From Verrucomicrobiaceae bacterium (GTDB lineage: Bacteria > Verrucomicrobiota > Verrucomicrobiia > Verrucomicrobiales > Akkermansiaceae), in NCBI GenBank assembly GCA_027487435.1, contig JAIYDP010000433.1, forward strand, positions 1-32,558: a stretch of DNA of 32,558 nt, in the 5' to 3' direction. Position numbers and translations under genes: made by a program. The stretch's first letter is position 1; each line of letters opens with the position of its first letter. This document shows, piece by piece, positions 15,268-22,523 of the stretch. Below the pieces are notes generated by a model that saw only the letters and a program-made list of their open reading frames with translations, ran no database searches and was not told the DNA's origin.

Positions 15268-16779
15268 ATGAAAACATATCAACGCATTACATTATTCGCC
15301 ACCGTGCTTGCCACGGTCACCATGCCATCCTCACTGCCTGCCCAGGTGCCCGCAGTCGAGGAAACAGTTGCTCCGGCTTCCGAGCGCCAACTCCAGATCA
15401 ATATCACAGAACAAGAGGCTCTACGGAAGTTATACCAATCCGCCGTCGAGGATATGCACAAAGCCAAGGATGTATTGAGAGATAACGTATCCCGCCACGA
15501 AGAAGAAGGATTGCGATTGAAATACATTCGGTCCATGCAGTGGGTTGCCCAAATCGAGTCCAAGCTGAGAAAATTCCAACCGAGCAACGCGACCAAAGTA
15601 GCCGCGCTGACGAAAAGACTCGATGAAATCATGTTAGATAAGGGTTGGTCCACTGGTGGTGATATTGCTTTTCGTTGTGATATCCTCGCGACGGATGAAA
15701 AGGGAATTCCTTATGACAATGGCATCAACATCGTCCTGATGCACACGGAGAACAAGAAAGGCCCTTATCGCTATTTGGATAAGCAAAGCTTACATGACTA
15801 CCTGAAAGTCTTGGCCAAGGATGCGGGTCTGGTAGTTGACATCGGGGAGGATGTCGTGTCGCTGCGCCACCCGAAAGAAGCTAACGTGTCGAGCACTGAA
15901 CCGAAAGACAAGGAGGAAGACAAAGAGAAAGACAAGGAATTGGCCTTCTATGAAAAGACCTATGGGGTGAAATTCCCCGGCGTGGACCCGAAGAGCGAGT
16001 ATGATGATCCCGACGAATTCTACGGGGAAGTCGCTATGGAATTGAACATTCCCGAAATCATCGATAAGGCCGCCGATGCAAAGTTCGGTTCGACCAGAGA
16101 AAGCAGGAGAATGGCTAGAGTCCGTCCCTCGGCAAATGCCAGCAAGCCAGGTTGGGACATCGACATGTTGTGCTACACCCCCAAGAACGCGAACGTGAAC
16201 TCGCCAATAAAAGTGGAGCTCCAAAAGTTGCATCTCGACTTTGAGGGAAACGTCACATTTTTGGAGAGATTCCCTTCGGGTGTAAAGATGGATGACGCGG
16301 AAAATAGGGAGTCGCTGCGCCACTCGAAAGACGCTGAGATAACGGAGTCTGACGTGTCAAACACTGAACCGAAAGACAAGGAGGAAGACAAGGAGACAGA
16401 GAAAGATAAGGAATTGGCCTTCTATGAAAAGATCTATGGGGTGAAAATCCGCCGCGTGGGGCCGAAGAGCAAGTACCATAATCCCGACGAATTCTACGCG
16501 GATATCGCGGCGCGATTGAACATTCGCGAAATCATCGATAAGGCCGCCGATACAAAGTTCGGTTCGAAAGATGACAACGGCGTAGAAATCAGGACACTGG
16601 CTAGAGTCCGTCCCTCGGCAACAGCCAGCAAGCCAGGTTGGGACATCGTCATGACGTGCTACACCCCCCACCCGAAGAAAGCGAACGTGGACTCGGCAAA
16701 GGGAATCATGATCCAACAGTTGCATCTCGACTTTGAGGGAAACGTCACATTTTTGGAGAGATTCCCTGCGAAAAAGTAA
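15268..16779 (+). CDS. Secreted protein with STN-like segment and duplicated C-terminal domain
   Basis: A 503-residue exported protein. The signal peptide is MKTYQRITLFATVLATVTM ending near SSLPAQ. A helical region to about residue 110 precedes a segment (about 113-210, LTKRLDEIMLDKGWS to VVDIGEDVVSLRHP) that resembles the STN-like domains in the kinase tail at 9300. Two copies of a domain of about 140 residues follow. Each is introduced by the charged linker TEPKDKEEDKE and contains KELAFYEKxYGVK, a DPDEFY or NPDEFY motif, IIDKAADxKFGS, KPGWDI and LHLDFEGNVTFLERFP. The repeat period is 468 bases (156 codons). It follows the second kinase in the same direction with a 160-base gap, so it may be a target or sensory partner of that module. 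Function unknown. Confidence 0.82.
   Translation: MKTYQRITLFATVLATVTMPSSLPAQVPAVEETVAPASERQLQINITEQEALRKLYQSAVEDMHKAKDVLRDNVSRHEEEGLRLKYIRSMQWVAQIESKLRKFQPSNATKVAALTKRLDEIMLDKGWSTGGDIAFRCDILATDEKGIPYDNGINIVLMHTENKKGPYRYLDKQSLHDYLKVLAKDAGLVVDIGEDVVSLRHPKEANVSSTEPKDKEEDKEKDKELAFYEKTYGVKFPGVDPKSEYDDPDEFYGEVAMELNIPEIIDKAADAKFGSTRESRRMARVRPSANASKPGWDIDMLCYTPKNANVNSPIKVELQKLHLDFEGNVTFLERFPSGVKMDDAENRESLRHSKDAEITESDVSNTEPKDKEEDKETEKDKELAFYEKIYGVKIRRVGPKSKYHNPDEFYADIAARLNIREIIDKAADTKFGSKDDNGVEIRTLARVRPSATASKPGWDIVMTCYTPHPKKANVDSAKGIMIQQLHLDFEGNVTFLERFPAKK
15895..16779 (+). repeat. In-gene tandem duplication, period 468 bases
   Basis: Matching points include ACTGAACCGAAAGACAAGGA at 15895 and 16363, and later TTGCATCTCGACTTTGAGGG in both halves, which are nearly identical at the DNA level at their ends. 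The middle parts have diverged, including a small insertion in the second copy. Confidence 0.88.
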
Positions 16780-16852
16780 GTAAACATGGATGCCGTGGAA
16801 GTTCACGGATACCAACGAATGCTCCATAATCCATAAACACAAACTCGCCGTT

Positions 16853-16883
16853 GCGGCCAGCAAGTCTCAGACTTGCTGGCCGC
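16853..16883. terminator. Perfect 15-bp inverted repeat, possible terminator
   Basis: GCGGCCAGCAAGTCT, one C, then AGACTTGCTGGCCGC. It lies about 75 bases after the stop of the secreted protein and before the BlaI operator. There is no clear T-tract after it (TTCACTTTCCG), so intrinsic termination is uncertain; it could instead be a palindromic repeat unit. Confidence 0.55.
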
Positions 16884-16994
16884 TTCACTTTCCGCCCCCC
16901 CAAATAATCAGCCATTCACTTCAGAAACCACAACAATCCGGAACTGAAAAACGAGGACGCGCTGGCAACACGCGAACATACGCAAAAATACTTT

Positions 16995-17022
16995 AAAACT
17001 AAAAAACTTAATTTTTAGTTTT
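16995..17022. promoter_or_regulatory. Dyad operator, probable BlaI binding site
   Basis: AAAACTAAAAA and TTTTTAGTTTT form an almost perfect dyad about 30 bases before the blaI ATG. BlaI/MecI proteins bind dyads with an ACTA/TAGT core in their own promoter, and ACT...AGT is kept here. The AT-rich centre may overlap the -10 region, which would allow autorepression of the blaI-M56 operon. Confidence 0.7.
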
Positions 17023-17054
17023 ACAAGAAGTCGGAATTCGCATAGACCTCGCGC

Positions 17055-17462
17055 ATGCCGCCTAAGAAACCAACCGCCGAACTCTCCGAACTGTCCCGCC
17101 GCGAAATCCAGATCATGGAACTTCTCTTCGCCAACGGGCCCATGACCGTTGCCGAACTCACAGAAAAAATGCCCGATGAACTCTCGCAAAACGGCATCCG
17201 CACCTTCGTCACCATCCTCACCAACAAGGGCAAACTGAAGCGCACCAAACAAGGCCGCGAGTTCATCTACAGCCCCACCAGTGAGAAATCCGCCGTAGCC
17301 CACAGTGCTCTCGGCAAATTGCTCGATGTGTTTTTCAATGGCTCTCTGTCCGACGCCGTGGCAGCGAGGTTTTCCGGAACCAAGGCGAAAATCAATGAAC
17401 AGGAACTGTCCCGCCTGGAAGAATTGATCGCCGAAGCACGTCGTTCCCAATCGAAATCCTAA
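17055..17462 (+). CDS. BlaI/MecI-type winged-helix repressor
   Basis: A 135-residue DNA-binding protein of the penicillinase-repressor family. It has LSRREIQIMELLFANGPMTV, then AELTEKMPDELSQNGIRTFV (recognition helix) and ILTNKGKLKRTKQGREFIYS for the wing. The C-terminal helices (SALGKLLDVFFNGSL, ELSRLEELIAEARR) fit the dimerisation domain cleaved or released on induction in classical systems. It sits just downstream of an ACTAAAAA/TTTTTAGT dyad and 12 bases before an M56 peptidase gene, the usual blaI-blaR1 order. No beta-lactamase is nearby, so it probably controls this operon and envelope-related targets. Confidence 0.95.
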   Translation: MPPKKPTAELSELSRREIQIMELLFANGPMTVAELTEKMPDELSQNGIRTFVTILTNKGKLKRTKQGREFIYSPTSEKSAVAHSALGKLLDVFFNGSLSDAVAARFSGTKAKINEQELSRLEELIAEARRSQSKS

Positions 17463-17474
17463 GCAACCACGACC

Positions 17475-19736
17475 ATGAGCATTCTCGAATCCCATCCCGA
17501 CCTCATCCTAAGTTTGGCAAAATTCACCACAGCGCTGTTTCTTGGCATGGCGGTGGCTCCTTTGATCAAGCGACCCGCTCTCCGCGCCGCTTTCTGGACT
17601 GCAATGTTCATCATCCTTCCTACGATGATTCTCGTAACCCACGGCAGGAGCATCCTCAACATCTTGCCTGTGCCTACCGTAATGCCAACCGTGACAGTTC
17701 AGATGGAGAGCACCCAATCACCAGCTTCCACCCCCGTTTCCCCTCCAGCGCCCATCGTTGTTGCCAAGCCCCTTACGGAAAACCCTCCCGCCATTTCCGC
17801 AGTTCCCACGAACAACGACATCACAAAGGCCATCGAAGCCCCATCACTCACGCCTCCCACCCCAGCGCGGAACATCAACTGGGTGGCAGCCGTCTATATC
17901 AGCGGACTGATCGCCTCCCTGCTTCCCATCCTGATCTCGATCCTGCGGCTCCGTTTCGCTCCGAAAAAATCTGCCAGCGATACCGCCATCGAAGTTTGGT
18001 CGATGATTCGGCCAGAGGAAACCAAGGTGGTTCCACTCTACCTTACTGATTCCCCAGCCGCCCCGTTCACTTGCGGATTGATCCGTGCAGAAGTTCTGCT
18101 TCCCGAGTCATCGGACGAATGGTCGATGCGCCGATTGCGCTCCACCCTCTACCATGAATCCGCGCACATCAGCCGCCGGGATCCCTTGGTGCGGATGTTC
18201 GCAAGCCTTGTGCGCGCCATGTTCTGGTTCCATCCGCTCGTCTGGCTAGCACACCGCCGCTTAGTCGCCGCCCAGGAAGAAGCCTGTGATGAAATCGCCC
18301 TGGCCGCAGGCATCCCGGCGGACGAATACGCCGAAGACCTGCTCGAAGCCGCCAAGCATGCGCAAGGCCAACTCGGCCACGGCCTCGCCCTAGCGCGCTG
18401 GTCCCAGCTCGGCTCGCGGATCCGCATCATCCTTCAAACCAACACCAAAGAAATCAAACAAATGAACAAAAAAACAATCGCCATCGTCACCCTTGGCATC
18501 GCCGCCCTCTGCGTCGGCATTTCCAGCCTTGGGTTCAACTCACAGAAACCCTCTGACACCAAACAAGAAGAGGAAAAGCCCAAATTCAGCAGCTCAAGGA
18601 AACTCAGCAGCACAAGGAAATCATCCCGCGCGCCTGGTTCTCACTCCACCGGCGATTCCGCTGCATCCCGATCTGCAGGAGTGGCAGACGAGCTCATGTA
18701 CCGCTGGCAAAAAATCAACGAGATTCTAGACACCATCGAACGCAATCGGCAATGGTTGCAGCTCGTGGATTCACTCACACCGAAACAGTTCAAGGCATTT
18801 GTCCCTCTTTTCCACGAAGAGGCCCGTAAGAAGCCCGAGTTCGTGGATGAATACGAAAAGCTCCTTGTCGCTTGGGCCAAGGCCGATATCATGGCAGCCA
18901 TCTACTTTGCTGGTAACGGTGACTTCGAATGCAACACGGTCCTCGTCACGTGGGCCAGCATGGATCCTGATTCTGCGATCGCTTGGGCCAAGTCCAACCA
19001 CGATAAGGATAGTGCCAATTCCTTCATGGTCAGCTTGATCAAAGGCCTCGCTGCCGATGATCCGGTTCGCGCCACCGCGCTGCTCAACGAAATGCCACCA
19101 TCAGACAAGCGCGGCGGTGAAGCTCTCGCTGGCCTTATGCCCGCCATCTTGAAGCGTGGCATTGCCGAAAGGCGCGCTATGGTGGAAGCCATCACCAATC
19201 CTACCCTCCGCGAAGCTGCGATGGTGCGCGTCGCGGAAAGCACCGCTTCCGAAGACCCTCAAGGTACGGTCAATTGGCTCGTCGCCATCCCCTCCGAATC
19301 TAACAACCTCGCCATCTCCGGGACCATCGAACGCATCGCCACCGCGGACTCAAGCATCGCCATCTCCTACTTCAACACACTACCCGCTGGCGGCACTCGC
19401 GCGAGTGCTTTGGAAGGCATCATGTATGCAGTAGCCCAAGAGAATCCCAAACTCGCCGCATCGTTGCTTGAGAATAACCCCGGAAACCTCACCGACTACA
19501 CCGTGCAAATATTCGTGGGGAAATCCTTCGATACAGACCCGCAAGGTGCTGTCTCGAGAATCGCGCTCATCAAAAATCCCGCATTTCAAGAGTACGTGTA
19601 TCGTGGTAAACTTGGAGCTTGGATAAAAAAAGACCAACAAGCTGCGATCGATTGGGTCAACAGCAATACCTTACCACCCAATGTGATAGATCAGTTCAAT
19701 CACAATCTTGAATTCATACAAAAGTATGGCTACTGA
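17475..19736 (+). CDS. BlaR1-like M56 membrane metallopeptidase with W-x3-D-P repeat tail
   Basis: A 753-residue protein. Membrane helices lie near residues 10-30, 36-55 and 138-158. The M56 catalytic motif HESAHISRRDPL follows, with the first zinc ligand His227, then FWFHPLVWLAHRRL and AQEEACDEIALAAG. Another helix is at about 334-352 (IAIVTLGIAALCVGISSL), and a charged linker SQKPSDTKQEEEKPK leads to a large tail (about 395-753). Classical BlaR1 ends in a penicillin-binding sensor; no such domain or its SxxK motif is evident. The tail is instead built of helical repeats with W-x3-D-P-x2-A-x2-W, for example WASMDPDSAIAWAKS and WIKKDQQAAIDWVNS. The ligand is unknown. Likely co-transcribed with blaI and functionally tied to the two paralogues downstream, which share the linker and repeats. 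Confidence 0.93.
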   Translation: MSILESHPDLILSLAKFTTALFLGMAVAPLIKRPALRAAFWTAMFIILPTMILVTHGRSILNILPVPTVMPTVTVQMESTQSPASTPVSPPAPIVVAKPLTENPPAISAVPTNNDITKAIEAPSLTPPTPARNINWVAAVYISGLIASLLPILISILRLRFAPKKSASDTAIEVWSMIRPEETKVVPLYLTDSPAAPFTCGLIRAEVLLPESSDEWSMRRLRSTLYHESAHISRRDPLVRMFASLVRAMFWFHPLVWLAHRRLVAAQEEACDEIALAAGIPADEYAEDLLEAAKHAQGQLGHGLALARWSQLGSRIRIILQTNTKEIKQMNKKTIAIVTLGIAALCVGISSLGFNSQKPSDTKQEEEKPKFSSSRKLSSTRKSSRAPGSHSTGDSAASRSAGVADELMYRWQKINEILDTIERNRQWLQLVDSLTPKQFKAFVPLFHEEARKKPEFVDEYEKLLVAWAKADIMAAIYFAGNGDFECNTVLVTWASMDPDSAIAWAKSNHDKDSANSFMVSLIKGLAADDPVRATALLNEMPPSDKRGGEALAGLMPAILKRGIAERRAMVEAITNPTLREAAMVRVAESTASEDPQGTVNWLVAIPSESNNLAISGTIERIATADSSIAISYFNTLPAGGTRASALEGIMYAVAQENPKLAASLLENNPGNLTDYTVQIFVGKSFDTDPQGAVSRIALIKNPAFQEYVYRGKLGAWIKKDQQAAIDWVNSNTLPPNVIDQFNHNLEFIQKYGY

Positions 19737-19761
19737 CCGAACGCAGCGCGTCACTGGGAGC

Positions 19762-19778
19762 GCGGGTTTTCAACCCGC
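19762..19778. repeat. Short palindrome GCGGGTT/AACCCGC
   Basis: Seven-base arms with a three-base loop, 26 bases after the M56 gene stop. The surrounding words resemble short palindromic units scattered in Verrucomicrobia intergenic regions (from memory, not verified). It could serve as a weak terminator. Confidence 0.5.
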
Positions 19779-19826
19779 CTGCCTTCCCAAAAAATGGAAA
19801 ATACCCCTCGGAAACCCCCGAATGCA

Positions 19827-19897
19827 TCCCGACAACCGGAAAATGGCAGTGAGAAAATTTTCACTGCCTCCCGACAATTGGAAAATGGCAGTGAGAA
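19827..19897 (+). repeat. Direct repeat pair with embedded inverted repeat
   Basis: Two 29-base units, at 19827-19855 and 19869-19897, differ only at CC versus TT. Each contains GGAAAATGGCAGTGAGAA; the period is 42 bases. GGCAGTGAGAAAATTTTCAC followed by TGCC forms an inverted repeat joining them. The pair is upstream of the first W-repeat paralogue and could be a regulatory site or a small mobile-repeat remnant. Confidence 0.6.
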
Positions 19898-19958
19898 CAG
19901 CAGATTTTCTCCGGTAAAAAGTAACATCCGCCTACCTCTCCAACACCACAAACCATCA

Positions 19959-21065
19959 ATGAAAACCATCTACTACGTCCCACCCGTCCTTGCCCTTGCC
20001 ATCGGTGCGGCATGGTTCACCTCGCAGAAACCCTCTGACACCGAGGTGAAGCAGGCAGAAGTTAAGCCCAAACTCAGCAGCACAAAGAAATCATACAGCC
20101 TTCCTGCCGCTGAGGAAAAACAACCGAAGATCAGTCAGCAAAGTACTCAACTCCAGCGTAAGTCCCAGACCTCTGAGGAACTCGCCAACCTGCTATATGA
20201 CCGCGCAAAAGTGGAATCACTCGGCAGGGAAAAAGTGATCGCCATGGTGGTTGATTGGCTGAAGATCGACCCGACGGCGGCGATTGCATGGCTCTACAAA
20301 TTGCAGGAACTTGATTACAAATTGGAGGAACAGGGGCATTTCCGGAATGCCGGGTATTTCATTACGGAAGTCGCCATCAAAGCCATGGAACATGATGAGG
20401 CCGCGACCCTTGCTTGGATCGTAGCTCTGCCCAAGGAATCAGAAAGGCTGGAATTTGATTGCATTTCTAAGTTCACGCAAATGCTATTTTCTAAGATCAA
20501 TAGCCAGGAAGAATTCGATGCAGAAGTCGCGACCATGCCGCCCTTGTTGAAAGATGCGGCTCACATCGAATGGATGCAACGTGGGCACGTGTCGCAACAA
20601 GCAGCCCAACAACTGATAAGCATTTACCAGCGCACTCCTAACTTGATGTACAGTACGCCAAGCAAAGGTGCTTGGCGCGAGCTATTGGCATCATATCAAG
20701 AGCAAGGAAACTACAGCGATGGCATCGCATGGGCGATGGCGCTGCGAAGCGAAACTTCCAAAGCCTCTCATGTCAGTGATGTAACCAAAGAGTGGGTCAA
20801 AAAGGATGCAAAAGCCACCGCCGAGGCTACTAACAATTTGCCGCAAGGCCCTATCCGGGATGCCGCCGCGGAAAATCTCGCCGACGCTCTCAAAAATATC
20901 CAACCCTCGAATGCTTTCGCCTGGGCGCAGTCGATTTCCGACGCAAAAGAAAGGCTGGAATCTACCAGTTATGTCATTAAGACTTGGCTGAAACATGATC
21001 CACTGGAAGCGACAAAAGCAATGAACACCTTGCCCCCAGAAGAACGCCGGCAGATTTTCCGGTAA
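19959..21065 (+). CDS. Membrane-anchored W-x3-D-P repeat protein, paralogue 1
   Basis: A 368-residue protein of unknown function. One N-terminal membrane anchor (IYYVPPVLALAIGAAWF, about 4-20) is followed by a linker almost identical to that of the upstream M56 peptidase (SQKPSDTEVKQAEVKPKLSS). The rest is helical repeats with the same spacing: WLKIDPTAAIAWLYKL, DEAATLAWIVALP, WVKKDAKATAEATNNLP and WLKHDPLEATKAMNTLP. The anchor suggests a periplasmic or outer-face domain, or an uncleaved signal sequence. The longer frame from 19794 is not used because it crosses the repeats at 19827. About 60% of residues seem conserved with the next gene by eye. It probably acts with the BlaI/M56 pair. Confidence 0.82.
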   Translation: MKTIYYVPPVLALAIGAAWFTSQKPSDTEVKQAEVKPKLSSTKKSYSLPAAEEKQPKISQQSTQLQRKSQTSEELANLLYDRAKVESLGREKVIAMVVDWLKIDPTAAIAWLYKLQELDYKLEEQGHFRNAGYFITEVAIKAMEHDEAATLAWIVALPKESERLEFDCISKFTQMLFSKINSQEEFDAEVATMPPLLKDAAHIEWMQRGHVSQQAAQQLISIYQRTPNLMYSTPSKGAWRELLASYQEQGNYSDGIAWAMALRSETSKASHVSDVTKEWVKKDAKATAEATNNLPQGPIRDAAAENLADALKNIQPSNAFAWAQSISDAKERLESTSYVIKTWLKHDPLEATKAMNTLPPEERRQIFR

Positions 21066-21180
21066 GAAGTGACTTCCACCTACTTCGCCGCGGTAGCTAG
21101 CATCGTATCGGAAAAAAAATGGAAAACTATGACAGTACCATGACAATTCGCCACCACAATTCTTGCATACTACCACTGCT

Positions 21181-22251
21181 ATGAAAGCCATCTACTACGT
21201 TCCACCCATCCTCGCCATCGCCATCGCTGCGGCATGGTACACCTCGCAGAAACCTTCCGAGCCGCTGGTGACGCAAGAAAGTGCCCGCCCCAGCAAAGCT
21301 ACGAAATCCTCCCGCACCCCTGCTGCCGATGAAAATCAACCGACGACGAGTCGGCAAGAACCTCAGACGCAAAGCATTTCCCCAGCCACCGAAGACATTG
21401 GCAGCGTGCTGAAAGACCCCGTAAAAAGGATGACGATCCCCAGAGATCAATGGATCGAAATTGCTCTTCGTTGGCTGCAGACAGACCCAGCAGCAGTGAC
21501 AGCATGGATGGATAGCCTTCCAGGTGGTATCTGGGAAGTAGAATTAATAACGGAAATCGCCGTGAAAGCACTGGAACAGGATGAGTCCGCGACTCTTGCG
21601 TGGATCGATGCCATGCCTGAGAGTTTGAAAGGTGTGTGCAGTAGGCATGTCTTGAAATCCCTTTATTCCAGGATGCCAAACCAAGAAGCCTTCGAGGCAA
21701 AATTAGCGACTCTGCCCTCCTCGTGGCATGATGAGGCTCACATTCATTGGATTCTAGAAGGGAAGCCAACGCAAAAATCTGCCGAGCAACTGATCATGAT
21801 GAGCAAGCGAAATCCCGAATTTTCGGACACGACATATGGCAAATGGGCCTGGGTCAGGATGTCGAGATTCTATCTAGGGCAAGGAAAATTCCGTGAAGGA
21901 ATGGCATTGGCGATGGAAATGACAAACGAAGAGGCCAAAACGTGGCGTGTCGAGGAAGTAACCAAAGAGTGGGCCAAAAAGGATGCCACCGCCGCCGCAC
22001 AGGCAGTCAACGATATGCAAGAAGGCCCTCTCCGCGATACCGCCGTGACAAGTCTCATCAACGTGCTCAATGATAGTAGCCCGCCGGATGCTCTCGCTTG
22101 GGCGCGGTCGATTTCCGACGGAAAGAAAAGACAAGCATCCACCCGCAAGATCTTTGAGGCATGGATGAGCAACGATCCAGTGGAAGCGGCAAATGCCTTG
22201 CAGGCCTTGCCACCAGAAGAACGCAAGCAGATTTTCCCCGGTAAATCGTGA
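21181..22251 (+). CDS. Membrane-anchored W-x3-D-P repeat protein, paralogue 2
   Basis: A 356-residue paralogue of the preceding gene, and clearly a tandem gene duplication. The anchor is IYYVPPILAIAIAAAWY and the linker again carries SQKPSEP. The repeats include WLQTDPAAVTAWMDSLP, DESATLAWIDAMP, WAKKDATAAAQAVNDMQ and WMSNDPVEAANALQALP, and both proteins end in PPEERxQIF. The N-terminal anchor and C-terminal repeats align well while the middle has diverged, so the two copies may recognise different partners. It is separated from paralogue 1 by 115 bases without a clear terminator, and no ribosome-binding motif is visible. Function unknown. Confidence 0.82.
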   Translation: MKAIYYVPPILAIAIAAAWYTSQKPSEPLVTQESARPSKATKSSRTPAADENQPTTSRQEPQTQSISPATEDIGSVLKDPVKRMTIPRDQWIEIALRWLQTDPAAVTAWMDSLPGGIWEVELITEIAVKALEQDESATLAWIDAMPESLKGVCSRHVLKSLYSRMPNQEAFEAKLATLPSSWHDEAHIHWILEGKPTQKSAEQLIMMSKRNPEFSDTTYGKWAWVRMSRFYLGQGKFREGMALAMEMTNEEAKTWRVEEVTKEWAKKDATAAAQAVNDMQEGPLRDTAVTSLINVLNDSSPPDALAWARSISDGKKRQASTRKIFEAWMSNDPVEAANALQALPPEERKQIFPGKS

Positions 22252-22340
22252 CTTCCGCCCTCTCTTAGCCACAAATGCGGCGCGCCTGGCTTCATACCAA
22301 CCCGCAGAGAAAAGGGGAATTCCTTGCAGAAATTGCCTTA

Positions 22341-22523
22341 ATCCCGAGATCCGAAGTAGAGCGCCAGAAAGTCGCTGCCAGGCTTTGATGTGCAAGGCGT
22401 TTCATGGACGCAGTGGGCTGCATCCAAAGATGCTGCCCCAAGGTCTGAAATGCCTTGCACGGCAAATGATGGCCGCGAATGGCGGTGTTATACTTCGGAT
22501 TTCGGATTTCGGATTTCGGGTTT
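22341..22523 (+). repeat. Longest and most complete copy of the dispersed nested-palindrome repeat
   Basis: The outer arms are CCCGAGATCCGAAGTAGAGC and TTATACTTCGGATTTC with GGG at the end. The inner arms are TGCAAGGCGTTTCA (22391-22404) and TGAAATGCCTTGCA (22446-22459). The apical stem is GGGCTGCATC, loop CAAA (22425-22428), GATGCTGCCC. The right end shows a local triplication of CGGATTT. The element fills most of the gap between two convergent genes, and its last bases run into the stop codon of the PDZ gene (22522-22524). Confidence 0.88.

Noticed and set aside
17475..19736. True beta-lactam sensor BlaR1
   Set aside because: The M56 domain is clear, but the C-terminus lacks a penicillin-binding domain and there is no beta-lactamase nearby.
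22341..22523. CRISPR array or riboswitch
   Set aside because: No regularly spaced direct repeats with unique spacers. The element lies between converging gene ends rather than in a leader, so a riboswitch is not supported.
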